NCBI GenBank assembly: GCA_963170055.1
Contig: CAUJGJ010000264.1
Span: 2,082,659-2,117,658, forward strand
DNA from: Halisarca cf. caerulea
Lineage: Eukaryota; Porifera; Demospongiae; Chondrillida; Halisarcidae
Direction: 5' to 3'
Length of the DNA stretch: 35,000 bases
Numbering within the stretch: position 1 is the first letter of the stretch; each line of letters begins with the position of its first letter. The position numbers were made by a program, and so were the translations under genes. Positions 20,741 to 31,844 of this stretch are shown here, piece after piece. The notes below the pieces were generated by a model that saw nothing but the letters and a program-made list of their open reading frames with translations, was not told where the DNA came from and searched no databases.

Positions 20741-21370
20741 TATATCTTCACCTGAAGCCCCATCTCTGATCCAACATGCCTTTAAATTGTCTGCCATGTT
20801 AGGCTCATTGGGCTAGAAGTCCTGGCACATACAAATTCAATCCGAGTTTGCCAAGCTTCGCCACAATATAGACTTATCATTTGAACCCCACCCTTAACAT
20901 TCATTCTCCAAACTTTGCTTGCATGATCAACAAACTCAATCCAAGGTGTTTACCATCAACAAAATGGGGGCCTCACTCCATTCGGGGGTAGCAAGTTGAG
21001 AATGTACCTGCAAATTAAATGTGTTTTCCATGAACCTGAGACATGCATATTCAACTAGCATCCGCAATCCCATACTAGGACAATTTTTTGCTAATTTTTG
21101 TATCTCAGACCACAATCTGATGATTGAGATTGGACAACGCACTAGACCGATTATGCCTGTCCCAGAACGCAAATGCACACTATGCAGTCTAAATTCTATT
21201 GAAGATGAAGTCCACTTTTTGATTGTCTACCCATTTTATTCCCAATCACGATCTCAACTATTTTAATTTTTAGTTGGTGTTGTAGTGCATTCAAATTTCT
21301 AACTTCCTGTGAAAAATTTATTAATGTCCTTGAGAGCAGAGACTTTGCAATTATCAATCAAGTTTTGCAA
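20740..21370 (+). pseudogene. non-LTR retrotransposon ORF, C-terminal relic
   Basis: 21021-21264 encodes ISDHNLMIEIGQRTRPI, then a Cys/His end CTLCSLNSIEDEVHFLIVYP. This is the C-terminal C-x2-C...H segment found behind many RTs (usual form CxxC...IEDExHFLxxCP). Here the last Cys is Tyr. In-frame remnants continue after the stop as FLTSCEKFINVLESRD. Upstream frames are shifted. A different lineage from the LINE at 4045. Confidence 0.75.
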
Positions 21371-22737
21371 TGATTCTTTTGAAAAGTAACACTATTTATC
21401 TACACCTATTTGATTTTATCTATAGAGTTGCAAACTGATTTTATACATGTAAGCTCATCAAACATACTCATGCAATCCCCCCTGTGTTCATTAATTATAT
21501 CAGTCACCAAGTTAACCCACGTATATCTTCTATATATACAATTAGAATGTAATTACCTAGGTTCCTAATTTTGGTGTTTTTCTCTATAAGTTTCCTCTTT
21601 GTTTGCGACAGTGTTCTTTGTGAGTGTACTGTTGATGTTTGCTGCAATGTGTAGTTGCTTTGTCATGATAAGATTAATACTATTGCTTAGGTCAAGGGCT
21701 GTTTGAGAGATTAGTATATATATATATTTACATCCTGCAAGACAGCAGGCAAAGAGTCAATCAGATAGTATATTGCATGTGTAGTACAAAGAGGTGAGAC
21801 AAAACAACGGAAAAACAGTGAACAAGAACAAAAGAAATGAACAACACCTAAACACAGCTAGGGAGCACAGCCAACATTAATTACTAGTGACACACGTACT
21901 TCTGCTTAAATATAGTAATTAAGCAGAAGGGGACAAGTGAGAGAATGTAATTATAAGTTGTATGGCCTTATATAGTATAAAATAATAAAATGCAGTTTGA
22001 TTTATAATAGATGGGTCAGGGTTACACATTAAGATGATAATTTATTCTATAGAACACAAATAGTTAAAGTAGGGATTGATACTGGTGGTTAATTGCATGA
22101 GTGGGAACCTTAAATTGTAATAGAAATTGCAATTAATCAAAACATGCATCTCATCTTCTATAGCCTGTGATTAGCATCATGGATAGTCTGTCATTAACAG
22201 GTATTGGGGGCTTGCAGTGTCGGCCAGATTTGATGAGAAGTTTACAATCAGATAGGCAGAAATTAGTGATGGCTTGTCTGACATTATGATTGAAAATAGA
22301 AAATAGGTAAGGTTCAGACATACATTCTTAAAATGTCCATTTTGACCAATCGATACAATTTCAGTTTGCTCCCTCCGCGGACTGAGTGAGGCCCCTGTGA
22401 TAATAAATGTCAGATTGTAGCTTCTGAATTGATTGGTCACGGAGACGGGATAGAACCCCTGTCAAGCTTGAAAATGTTAAGTGTGGATTATATATCTGAG
22501 ATGTAGTAGTGTATAGTTATGGCTTTATGTACCGCAATCTGTTGCAATGCAGATGTTGCAGGTTCTATTTTGGTAAGAGAATCCGAGGAACAAATTCGAT
22601 AATAGTACTTTAGTACTGCACAAGAACACTCGATTGTGAGACATCGGAAGAGCTAGTCTTGGCTAGGATAGCAGGATTAGCACATGATTGGGAAACTCTT
22701 TGAATAAATTTGTAGAATTTACGGTGGTATATTACCT
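21371..22737. other. spacer
   Basis: No gene. An 11 bp perfect hairpin (cttctgcttaa ... ttaagcagaag) lies at 21899-21929. The rest is AT-rich sequence without recognised repeats. Confidence 0.5.
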
Positions 22738-22750
22738 ATCTATATCTATT

Positions 22751-22781
<31 letters not shown>

Positions 22782-22819
22782 CTAACTATCTATCTAATAT
22801 AGTATACATAAATGTATAA

Positions 22820-22852
<33 letters not shown>
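22738..22852 (+). repeat. (TATC)n and (TA)n microsatellites
   Basis: Imperfect ATCT units to 22796, then TA units at about 22822-22852. Confidence 0.85.
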
Positions 22853-22854
<2 letters not shown>

Positions 22855-22915
22855 CCATAGCTGCCAGGTGTATTGCGCATATATACGACCCGAACATCAA
22901 GGTTAGAGGAAGTTT

Positions 22916-22964
22916 GTGGATAGGCCTATACCCCGAGCTGAAGGCAAGGGGTATACCTATCCAC
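22916..22964. repeat. strong hairpin
   Basis: GTGGATAGGCCTATACCCC and GGGGTATACCTATCCAC pair over 17 bases with a 2-base bulge and a 13-base loop. Possibly the end of a repeat family. Confidence 0.75.
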
Positions 22965-23176
22965 ATCATCAGCCGATATTGTCTCTGCAGCAGAATTCTA
23001 AGTTACTCTTTACTTTTTACCAGTGAAACAATTTTGGATGAGGGAGTTTTACACACCTAAAGTTTTAACAACACAACAAAAGTGAAGAGGGAGTATATTA
23101 TGCGTTTTTATACTACCTGTGACCACACATATAACCCTGTGACCCCGCTCGAAGTATGGGATTGCATAATCATCAA

Positions 23177-23266
<90 letters not shown>

Positions 23267-23389
23267 CCTCCCTCCCTCCCTCCCTCCCTCCCTCCCTCCC
23301 TCCCTCCCTCCCTCCCTCCCTCCCTCCCTCCCTCCCTCCCTCCCTCCCTCCCTCCCTCCCTCCCTCCCTCCCTCCCTCCCTCCCTCCCT

Positions 23390-23443
<54 letters not shown>
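23177..23443 (+). repeat. 267 nt pure pyrimidine tract (CT)n-(CCCT)n-(CT)n
   Basis: No purine on the + strand from 23177 to 23443. CT blocks flank a central (CCCT)n block of about 135 bp, giving mirror symmetry. The Ser/Leu/Pro frames across it are artefacts. Confidence 0.97.
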
Positions 23444-23444
<1 letters not shown>

Positions 23445-24890
23445 GTGGGAGATTTCTTCGGTTTTGGAAGGCTCTTTACCAGGACAATTCTTGCAGAGTA
23501 AGAGTTGGTGACAAGTTGAGTGAAGAATTCGTGGTGAATGTATACGTACTGGGTTGAGGCAAGGTTGTGTTTTTTCTCCGTTGCTCTTCTTCTTGTACAT
23601 CAACGGGTTGGTGTCTACATTACATAACGGTATGTGTGGTGTTCAATGTGGTGGTGATGTAATCCCAGGTCTGCTATTTCCTGATGATACTTCATTGGTG
23701 GCATCTAATGAAGATGGTTTAAGAAGAGCTTGGATTCATTGGTTGAGTGGTGTGTTGAATGGGGGGTGAGGATTAATGTGACAAAGTCAGCCATTATGCA
23801 CATTAGAAAGAAGTCGATGGCAAGACGTGAAATGAGTTATGAGGTGAGTGGGCAAGAGATACCTATGGTATCTTCCTATAAGTATCTTGGCTGTGTGATT
23901 GACGAGCATCTGACTTTAAAGGATATGGTGGAGGACAGAGCCGCAGCTGGGAAGAGAGCTATTGGTAGCTGGTTGGGAAGATGCAGAAGAGAAGTAGGTG
24001 ATGTTGGTGTTGGTACTTTCAAAAAGCTGCTGAATTCCTTGGTGGAATCCATCATTCTGTACTGTGCTGAAATCTGGGGCTGTGTACGTAGCCTCGAGGG
24101 TGTTTAGCAAGTGCAGTTGAGAGCGTTCCGCTTGTTTTTTTGGGGTGAATACCTTGCATCCCAGGGTATCCCTGTTATGGAAATGGATATGTTTCCACAG
24201 GTATGGGAGGCCAAGGTGAGATGTACTCAGTTCTGGTACGAAGTACTAACTAGTAAGGTGTATGAAGGACGGCTGTTGCGGAGGATTGCTATATAGGCAG
24301 GTAGTGCAGTTTGGTTCTGGTAGCTGGTTGAGGAGTATTGGCAGGTGTATTGGGGAATTTGGACGCATGGTAACGCAATCAGAGATCTGTCAAAGGAAGA
24401 TTTGAGGAGTATGTTGTGGAGCATTGCATGGAGGAAAGTAAAAGACGGGTGGTTGAAGGAATTAAATGAGAAACCGAAATTATCTATGTTGAAGATGTTG
24501 GTGGATTGTGGTGTGGAGTCAAGTTGTGCGTATGTGAAGAGTAAGAGTGAGAGAAGGATTCTGATGAAGCCGAGAGGTGGTACTGCGCCTCTGCAGATTA
24601 AAATGGGCAGGTGGCAGGGGATAAGGCAGGAGGAGCGGTTGTGCAAGCAGTGTGACAGTGCATGGTGTACTGGAGGATGTGTATCATTGGATGGTGGAGT
24701 GCAATGCCTTTAGCAGTGCGAGGGAACCTTTACTGGAACTCATGGAAAACCTTGATGATGGCTTTAACCAGAACACCAAGGAGCAGAAGACTACATCCAT
24801 CCTCACGATTGCATGTTCCCACTACCAATTACTAAGCCGCATCTCAGCCCTATGGGTGGCTAGATTTTACTCTTAGCATTATATGCCAGC
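23444..24890 (+). pseudogene. second non-LTR retrotransposon, 5'-truncated RT relic
   Basis: Begins right at the pyrimidine tract with FWKALYQD...RVRVGDKLSEEF, then RQGCVFSPLLFFLYIN, and the RT active site as FPDD (canonical YADD/FADD, so A to P). YKYLGCVIDEHLTLKD and a C-terminal Cys-rich end (RWQGIRQEERLCKQCDS, then VYHWMVECNAF) follow. Frameshifts lie near 23545, 23745 and 24650, with stops at 24105-24107 and 24294. It is not the same lineage as the LINE at 4045. Confidence 0.85.
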
Positions 24891-25210
24891 TGTATTATCT
24901 GACATTGAAGTTTTCTCTTTTTAACCTTTCTTATACTCCTGTGTTGTGCTACGTACCCTTTGGGTATGGTGCACATTAATAATATTAATAATAATTTTTT
25001 TTTCTTGTTCTTTACAATGTAATTTGTGGTTGTGTGTCTTTGTTTTAATTGCTACATTCACTTGTCATAATAATAATCATAGTAGTTTTTGGATTATCTA
25101 ATATGTGTGTACCATAGTTGTATTATCATATCCAGTATATATAATATTGTTATTGTTGTTATTAATTATAATAATTACAATAATAACAATTACAGTGTCG
25201 TTAGCCAAAG
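24891..25210. other. 3' tail of the second retroelement and AT-rich spacer
   Basis: gtaccctttgggtatgg can form a small stem, followed by taataa-type repeats, typical of a non-LTR 3' end. Then TAA/TTA-rich sequence with an inverted attattaattataataat pattern around 25140-25195. Confidence 0.55.
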
Positions 25211-25627
25211 ATGGCGGCCAACACACGGGTGATCATTGCTCGAGATAACTTCAAAGTGTTGTCTCAGTCAGAGTCAGAGAATTGGTCAATGAATGAGGTA
25301 AAGAATAGTTCGATGGATCAGGCTTCCAGAGACTACCATCTCCATCACCTGCTGCTTCCTGGGGAATGGGGTACGTCCTTCTTTGCACATACCGCCTTTT
25401 CGGCTTTTGCTGTTGGCGTTCCTCATCCATGGGCAGTCTGTCAGGTTGAAATCGATCACAAAGAACAGTCGCTGGATCAGGGTTCTTTCCTCTATGTCGG
25501 CAGTTGCCCAGAGGAATTAAGGAGTGCGTTCTTCTCTGCACCTCCCGCCATTTTTGGCATTTGCTGTTGGTGCCTCCTTACCAGTGGACAGCTACGACGG
25601 GAAGAGAGCTTACTTGCCTGCCGATAA
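25211..25627 (+). CDS. doubtful ORF starting at an AAGATGGCGGC motif
   Basis: ATG at 25211 sits in aaagATGGCGGCC, the shape of a YY1-type initiator/translation start seen at many animal genes. The first 29 codons (MAANTRVIIARDNFKVLS...) end at a fair donor (AATGAG|GTAAAG, 25297). Beyond it the DNA is an imperfect tandem duplication (~160 bp units, about 25299-25455 and 25460-25620), so reading the whole 138 codons as protein is probably wrong. It may be a first exon or a repeat-borne ORF. No family recognised. Confidence 0.25.
   Translation: MAANTRVIIARDNFKVLSQSESENWSMNEVKNSSMDQASRDYHLHHLLLPGEWGTSFFAHTAFSAFAVGVPHPWAVCQVEIDHKEQSLDQGSFLYVGSCPEELRSAFFSAPPAIFGICCWCLLTSGQLRREESLLACR
25299..25620 (+). 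repeat. imperfect ~160 bp tandem dimer
   Basis: Blocks recur in order: aaagaa(t/c)agt, tggatcagg, cttct(t/c)tgcac, ttttgctgttggcg / atttgctgttggtg, and ggcagtc/ggacagc. Confidence 0.6.
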
Positions 25628-25682
25628 CAGTAGTTAAATTCTAAGAACAATCAGTGATTGTTGTAAATCGTCCTTATTACAT

Positions 25683-25724
25683 AAATAATAATAATAATAA
25701 TAATTATAATAATAATAATAATAG
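25683..25724 (+). repeat. (TAA)n microsatellite
   Basis: About 14 ATA/TAA units ending directly before the ORF at 25725. Confidence 0.9.
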
Positions 25725-26126
25725 TCTGATGGAAAGCGCCCTGATGGTGTGTCTATGATCCCCTGGTCCAATGGTAGATTTCTTGTATGGGACGCAACCT
25801 GTGTGGACACTTTTTGTGAATCCCACAGGCAGGAATCCTCACGGGAAGCGGGAGGTGCTGCGGCACATGCTGAAAGGGCAAAGGCACAGAAGTACTTGGA
25901 CCATGCCTACAGGTTTCAACCTGTTGCATTTGAAACATGTGGCACGGTTGGGCCGGAGTCCCTGCCATTCCTTAAAGAGCTTGGGAGGCGGCTCAGATCT
26001 GCCACGGGTGAGCCTAACTCATATGCTTACCTGATCCAGCGGCTCTCCATGGCCATTCAGATTGGGAATTCGATTTCAGTATTGGGGACTCTCCCAAACA
26101 CTTCTAATTATTTTGAATGCATGTAA
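25725..26126 (+). CDS. retroelement-associated ORF fragment (RPDG...VWDxT family)
   Basis: Open from 25725 (SDGKRPDGVSMIPW) through LVWDATCVDTF, SH, an Ala/Glu helix (EAGGAAAHAERAKAQKYLD), FQPVAFETCGTVGPESLPF and LIQRLSMAIQIGNSISVLG to TAA/TGA-type end at 26124-26126. This is the C-terminal module that very often appears with, or downstream of, reverse transcriptase genes in invertebrate genomes; its role is unclear. The 5' part is missing and the frame starts at the edge of the TAA microsatellite, whose ataatag could serve as a splice acceptor. It looks intact over its visible length. Confidence 0.6.
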   Translation, partial: SDGKRPDGVSMIPWSNGRFLVWDATCVDTFCESHRQESSREAGGAAAHAERAKAQKYLDHAYRFQPVAFETCGTVGPESLPFLKELGRRLRSATGEPNSYAYLIQRLSMAIQIGNSISVLGTLPNTSNYFECM

Positions 26127-26325
26127 TCTGCGTGGTTGTGTATTTAGTACCTATATTGTATAATTCATAGATTATATAGGTAGTATGTGTAGGTAGTTAA
26201 TTTTAGTTCATTATAGACTATTAGTGTTATATATTATATATATAGTACAATAATAGCAATCTGTATCTAGCATTGTACATGTCCGTTGTTTTCCTTTCTT
26301 TATAATAAATTATATAATTATAATG

Positions 26326-26342
26326 ATAATAATAATAATAAT

Positions 26343-26374
<32 letters not shown>
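26326..26374 (+). repeat. (TAA)n-(TA)n microsatellite
   Basis: Eight or so AAT units followed by about 13 TA units. Confidence 0.9.
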
Positions 26375-27506
26375 TGATTTCCATACCATTCAGAGTAAAT
26401 TCTTAATATTCTTTTTTTTCCTTTTTTTGTTGTGTCATTTGTGGACTTTAGGCAAATTCAATGAAGCAATTTGAATGGAAAAAATTGAGTTTAAGAAAGG
26501 TATATATCATCAACAAGAATTGCTAAAAAAAAGAATTAGGACTTTCTCTGCTATGATGCTGGTGGCAAAAATTGGCTTCTTCTTAGTTTGACTTAGCAAG
26601 ACTTATTATTTTAAGTCAGAAAGCTATACTTCCAGGAACATTGCAGAAAGGTATTGCATGAAAGTACAGATTTCAAAGTATAAAGTTTGGATCCTTTGTT
26701 TCATACAATATATAATTGCTATATAATCATGTCATTACCATGGTAACAAATGCTATAATTAATAATTCACAAGAGCAGTTTTCCTTTGGTCTTGTTCATG
26801 AATCACAGCTGGATTGAGGTCCCCTAGCTATATGTATTATGTTCATTTTCACAAACTATATTGAGTCAGGCATAATGACTGTTTGTAGATCAGTGGGCTA
26901 CTGTCATGTTTTTTTTTTGTTTTAATTAATAGTTTCCATGCATGTATTCACCTACAGGCTATAACTATTGCCTACAACTGCCATATAGTTTGCTCAAGAT
27001 GTTTTATGTTGCTTTCATTATAGAATTGTCTCTCTTAATGCTCCCTGTGTCATTGTGTTTGTGACATCATATATATACCATATACACTTTAATTTTTGTG
27101 GGTATATATTTCGCGGATTTTGGCTTTTAGCGATATTTGCGCTTGTGTATTCACGGACAACCATGTTTTCCATTGCACAAGAGTCCGATCTAACTTTTCA
27201 TGGGTGCAAACTTTCACAGATGACTTCAAATCTGTGAATACCGGGAATATAATGCCATGTGAAATTCAAAACGTATACATACACTTTAATTTTCTTGTGG
27301 TTCATTCAGAAAATTTGTTTCACTGTTTAGTGTTAATTTAAAAGTTTAACTTACAGCAATAAAATGTAGCAAAACCACTTTTTGTAATCATTGGCAGAAC
27401 AGTTAGTTACTGTGCATCTTCAATCTTAAAGATTAAAAATCAGATTCAAAACCTTGACGGAATATTAATGTATATAGAAGGATTTCCAGCTAGTCATAAA
27501 TGTACT

Positions 27507-27512
<6 letters not shown>

Positions 27513-27594
<82 letters not shown>
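27513..27594 (+). repeat. (TA)n microsatellite
   Basis: About 40 TA units with one TTA interruption. Confidence 0.95.
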
Positions 27595-27597
<3 letters not shown>

Positions 27598-27918
27598 AAA
27601 TTATTATATATATATGCAGTAAAATATATACATGCACAGTTCCCTGTTGGACTTCATACTAGCTATTCTAGCCAGATCGATGTGTGCTATATATGCAAAC
27701 TTGGTAAACATGACCGGTACATCTACTATAGAATAATTATTATAGACTATAAGAGCATGTATATGTATTGTGTATGTGTGTATGTAATTACACTATACTG
27801 AGGTGGGACATAGAAGGAAAAATAAATTAAATGTGTATTCATATCTAGTATATACTTGCATGGTGATGTCATGCATGTCAGACATTTAGATATGAAATAT
27901 GTTCATCAATGTAATATA

Positions 27919-28110
27919 CAGTCAAACCTCGCTATGACGAACTGCCTTAGGACCACTGAAAGATTCACAGTATCAGGGTGTACGTTCGAGTCACTCAGTA
28001 GGGTTCATTTACCTGAAAAGGTGTACATTCCAAGGTCCATGCTGGTTATATCCGTGTGTTTATTGTACTCAGGGTTATTTAAAATGAGGTCCAGCTTTAG
28101 ATATATTAAG
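27919..28110 (+). mobile_element. pogo/Tigger-like transposon end, fragment
   Basis: TA followed by cagtcaaacctcgctatgac is the form of pogo-type terminal repeats (CAGT...ACCTCG.TAT.ACGAA). The other end was not found, so extent is uncertain. Confidence 0.45.
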
Positions 28111-28293
28111 GATTGAGATTTGCAAAATTACATACGTTACAGTCCATAGCATTCCTTACTTTAACTTATGAAAAGTAGGAATTAAGGTATATATATAATA
28201 TTATCAGTTTGTTTCTGAAGGTAATTATAAACTAATTTAACACAATATCCTTATGTATACTTGACCACTTCTGTTGCCATGCAGCTACCTATA

Positions 28294-28530
28294 TTATATG
28301 AGTGTGCACGAACAACTACTTGTGTTTTGATTGTGCTCATTATGAGTGTCTGAGGTTCTTGGTTTATTCATGTAGGTCTTGTCTGGTGGTTGATGCTCTG
28401 AGAATTTATCTAGTTCCCCAGGTTTAACCTCATAGCCATTGATTACTCTATACATCGCTTCTTTATATGTCAAATAAGCTGATGTTCCATTTGTAAACTG
28501 GACATTCTGACGCTCTGGCTCTCCTGCAAC
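28294..28530 (-). CDS. terminal exon of a CaaX-box protein, paralogue 1
   Basis: Minus-strand acceptor cttgtgtgtag before 28530, then 78 codons to TAA at 28294-28296. The fragment has AYLTYKEAMYRVINGYEVKPG and LDKFSEHQ, a polar Asn/His/Thr-rich stretch, and ends SCSCTLI. C-T-L-I is a CaaX prenylation box; X = Ile favours geranylgeranylation, so the product is probably membrane-anchored through its C terminus. It aligns over its whole length with 32433-32663. Upstream exons, expected at higher coordinates, were not identified. Protein family unknown. Confidence 0.65.
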   Translation of the reverse strand, partial: VAGEPERQNVQFTNGTSAYLTYKEAMYRVINGYEVKPGELDKFSEHQPPDKTYMNKPRTSDTHNEHNQNTSSCSCTLI

Positions 28531-29270
28531 CTACACACAAGTGTACATTTAACAAAGGTTGGTTTAATAGACTGTCAGAGATTATACTAATAATATGTAA
28601 AACATAATGCAGTGGACAGGCTGTTGTCTTTGGGCAATTTCTTTACGATATAATATTTTAGTACCTTTATCCTAATTAACAGACTGAAAGGTTTACTAAA
28701 CTTCTTAGAATTACCAGCTTCACAAAATTCCCTACTCTTACCTTATTTAAATGAATAATGCTAATAATATGTACCTCAGAATTATCAAATCCTTGCACCT
28801 GAGAATTGGAAAGTTGTGAACATATTACTTAGGATCTGACTATTTTGCATACATTGCCCATTTGTTGTCTTAGACTAGCTAAATTGGTGATACATGTTTG
28901 CCTAGTAAACATAGTAGCCAAGCATGATCGAAGTAACTCTTTTCTCAATGGCACTTACACTCATGTTAGTCTTTCAGTTGGTCTTTTAGCCTTTACCGTT
29001 CGAAGATCTTGATTGTAGGAGGAGTGTCTCTGCTTTAACCCTTTATCAGATTCTACATACAAGCAGCTCACTGCTTACCATTGACGAGCATAGCACTTCC
29101 TGTATGTATGGCTGGTATAGGAGCACATACTGGATGTGGTAGTTTTAACCCTTTGACTATTGATAGCCCACAGTCACATGGTATTTATACAGCCAGTGGT
29201 AATCGTTTGACTTGTACTTGCATATCTAACCAATTCCAACCACTTTGTTTTCTGTATGTGTGTGTGTGGG
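28531..29270. other. intron of paralogue 1 and spacer
   Basis: 28531-28750 is similar to 32664-32990 (gactgtcagagatta/gattgtcagagatca; acagactga; ttctta...tacc), so the duplication covers intron sequence as well. Beyond that nothing is recognised. Confidence 0.5.
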
Positions 29271-29276
29271 GGGGGG

Positions 29277-29575
29277 TGCTGGTGGCTCAGTAGGTTAGCA
29301 CTGGAAATCAGGCGTTGAGCAAAAGGTACCACTCCACCTCTATGCAATTTGTTTTTTCCCTGCACCCCCCTGCCATCAACCTGGGAACAGCCGAGAAGAT
29401 GACCTACTGCAGCCACCAAACAATTTGAATTTATTTCAATTTGATTGTTGGTGTGTAAGTGAGTGTGTGGGATACTGGGGGCCTTAGTAGTAGCCTCAGG
29501 CTAATGGTCATCCAGTTAGGATAAGAAATTATTTTAATTATTATTATTATAATTCTTATATTTGTATTAAAATAA
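29277..29575 (+). mobile_element. tRNA-derived SINE with LINE-like tail
   Basis: Pol III A box TGGCTCAGTAGG (29283-29294) and B box GGTACCACTCC (29325-29335), 30 bp apart as in tRNAs. A unique body and a 3' part at 29488-29525 that matches the LINE tail at 7432-7473, then an ATT-rich tail (about 29535-29575). No ORF. Confidence 0.75.
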
Positions 29576-31708
29576 TTTGTACACTGTCAGACTGAATTAT
29601 GCAATAGCAATTTAATACAATTACATGTATGTGCTCACATATGACTATGACCTTCAAGGTATCATCAGATTCTAGTAGGGTTTGGCTAAATTGGATTTTG
29701 TAAGGTATAGTTAATGTGTAGCAAATGTCATAAATAACCCGATAATTGCTTCATGCTATATAAAAATTCAAAATCCCACTTCATGATGTCAAAACTCTAA
29801 TTTAAAATTGTACTTGGAGTTAAACAAGATTAAACATGTGTGTCTCTATGTGTCTGCACATAATATGCAATAGTGTATTTCGCTTTTAACATTGCTGTGA
29901 TACTAGCTGCTAAGCTCTAGCTACCACTGTGCCATCCCACATATACAAGTGCCTTCAGAGCTAGTAGCAGCTGAAAAGTCTCAGAGACCATTCATGTATT
30001 CTGACAGTGCATGTGGCCAACTATATGTGCGTTCTATATGTTACGTGAATGTTTTATGGTCATATTGCCATGCATAGATGTAGGCATGTACCTTCCAGTA
30101 CTTAATGCAGAATTGCATTATAATTATTTACAAATATGCACTATATAACATTATATGATCGGTCTGGTTGTCCAACAGTTGCAGGTTGCGTAACCCTGCA
30201 CAACAAGCTATCCTGTTGTACAACCATATGGCTTAAGAACGAAGACATTCCATCTGAAAAGGAAGCCCTACACAGAGCAGCAATAAGACTAACCTAAACG
30301 ACAGTAATAAAGCTTAACAACTTAATTAGGAGTGTCTGAGAAACAGTTTTTTTTGCGTTGGGAGCGAGTAGAGCGAGCATAGCCTAACCAGTTGACCTGT
30401 GAACAACCGGCTTCCGGTTACGTAGCCAACTGGAAACATTAGTCATCGGGTTGGAACATATGTATACTTATGGCCAATGTTAAAGTCCTTACATACTGGG
30501 GACCGTAACACAATTTTATGTGGTGTATATACTGTTCGCTGAAACCCATGGCATCTTAATTATTTGCTACACCATGATTTACTCCTGATCATGTATAGTT
30601 CATGACAATCAATTTTTTGTACTGTATGCGTTGCATTATTGAGGTCAGATCTGTGGTTTTCATAATCTTAATATTGATTAAGTTATCATCGGTGTATGGT
30701 TGCTGACATACATACTTGCATGGGTCTATTCACAGTAAGTCCTTGTTTACGTACACAAATCAGTGACTTATGTGCATTATGGGGTCTGCAGTGCGAGTAT
30801 TTTACAATGTATAACTTAAGGGAATCTAACTTGCTGTGAGTTTAAGCTTGGAAACCTATGATTTCAGGGCCAATACCGCTCTGTAGTGTTAATTCCTTGA
30901 ATAGCTTCAGAAGGAATATTCTCTAAATCGAACCCAGCCATAAGAAGCTAATCTTTTGCCACTGCAAGAAGCAGATTTGGCATTATAGCCAAAAAGTATA
31001 CTTTAGGGGTTGCCGTACCACCTATTCCATGTGTAAACCTGATATTATTTAATTACCGTTCTAATAATTATTATTTCGGCAAATCCCAAGCTGGAAGTCA
31101 GCAGCATTTGTCCAAAGTCCATGAACGGATGCTATACTGGTTGAGACATAGGCACTTGGGCTGTATAAAATGTCAGAAGGACTTCACGTTTAAGTCACAA
31201 ACACTAAATAACTACATCCTACTATGCACCTTGTGTATTGAAACATCCTATTCGGGAAAACTGTTCTGCTTTATACTTTGTGTGCTACTTAATATGAGAG
31301 TATATTTCCTGCATGAGCCATGCATGATATCTGTGGGCTCAGATTCATGCATTTTGAGTCCATTCAATTCACATTATAGTATTATACTACATTGAACATT
31401 TAGCTCTTATTGTCCCATCTACATTATATAACAGTAAAAATGATCGTGATTTTTAAATTTGGACTTAGTGTGCAGTGTGTGAATGATAATCATATACATG
31501 TGTATGTATGTGTATATAAAATTTGCAAGTGGCTGTGTGCATGTGTCCACTACATGATGGCATGCATATTCATGTGTGTTGTAAGTAAATATGAATTTAT
31601 TATAATTATGATCATATTTATTATATATATATATATTATGTTATCTATATATATAGACAGATAGAGAAAGAGCTAAAGTGAGCACGTGTCTGAACGCATG
31701 TACACATG

Positions 31709-31761
<53 letters not shown>

Positions 31762-31844
31762 TATGTATGTAGTAGTTTGTTCTAGAAAATTGCCAGCAGG
31801 AGGTCTTCTTTACGAACATGCCCATATCCGTATTCTTCTCATTG
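29576..31844. other. spacer
   Basis: No gene I can support. Two notes only: a palindrome-rich patch near 30174-30225 (ggttgcgtaacc), and a TG tract at 31709-31757. The + open frame 31108-31395 has no splice or composition support. Confidence 0.5.
31709..31757 (+). repeat. (TG)n microsatellite
   Basis: About 24 units. Confidence 0.9.

Larger units (their letters stand above)
26127..27912. other. repeat-rich spacer
   Basis: Contains (TAA)n/(TA)n at 26326-26374 and a long TA tract at 27513-27594. A patch at 27075-27310 with ttcgcgg-type words and a repeated atacactttaatttt may be a MITE. No gene supported; a 48 bp open segment at 26452-26499 with good splice motifs is unproven. Confidence 0.5.

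Noticed and set aside
23082..23557. Ser/Leu/Pro-rich ORFs of about 135 codons
   Set aside because: Produced by the CT/CCCT microsatellite.
26452..26499. 48 bp open segment with a pyrimidine-rich acceptor and GTATAT donor
   Set aside because: Too short, no partner exons nearby, and such sites arise by chance in AT-rich DNA.
27075..27310. Possible MITE with repeated atacactttaatttt
   Set aside because: The repeat is direct, not inverted, and boundaries could not be defined.
30880..30965. Minus-strand protein-like stretch (AGFDLENIPSEAIQGIN)
   Set aside because: Very short, preceded by a stop and a poor acceptor; could be an exon relic but cannot be supported.
31108..31395. 95-codon + strand ORF
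   Set aside because: Composition is Cys/Leu/Tyr-rich noise, with no splice sites, motif or repeat support.
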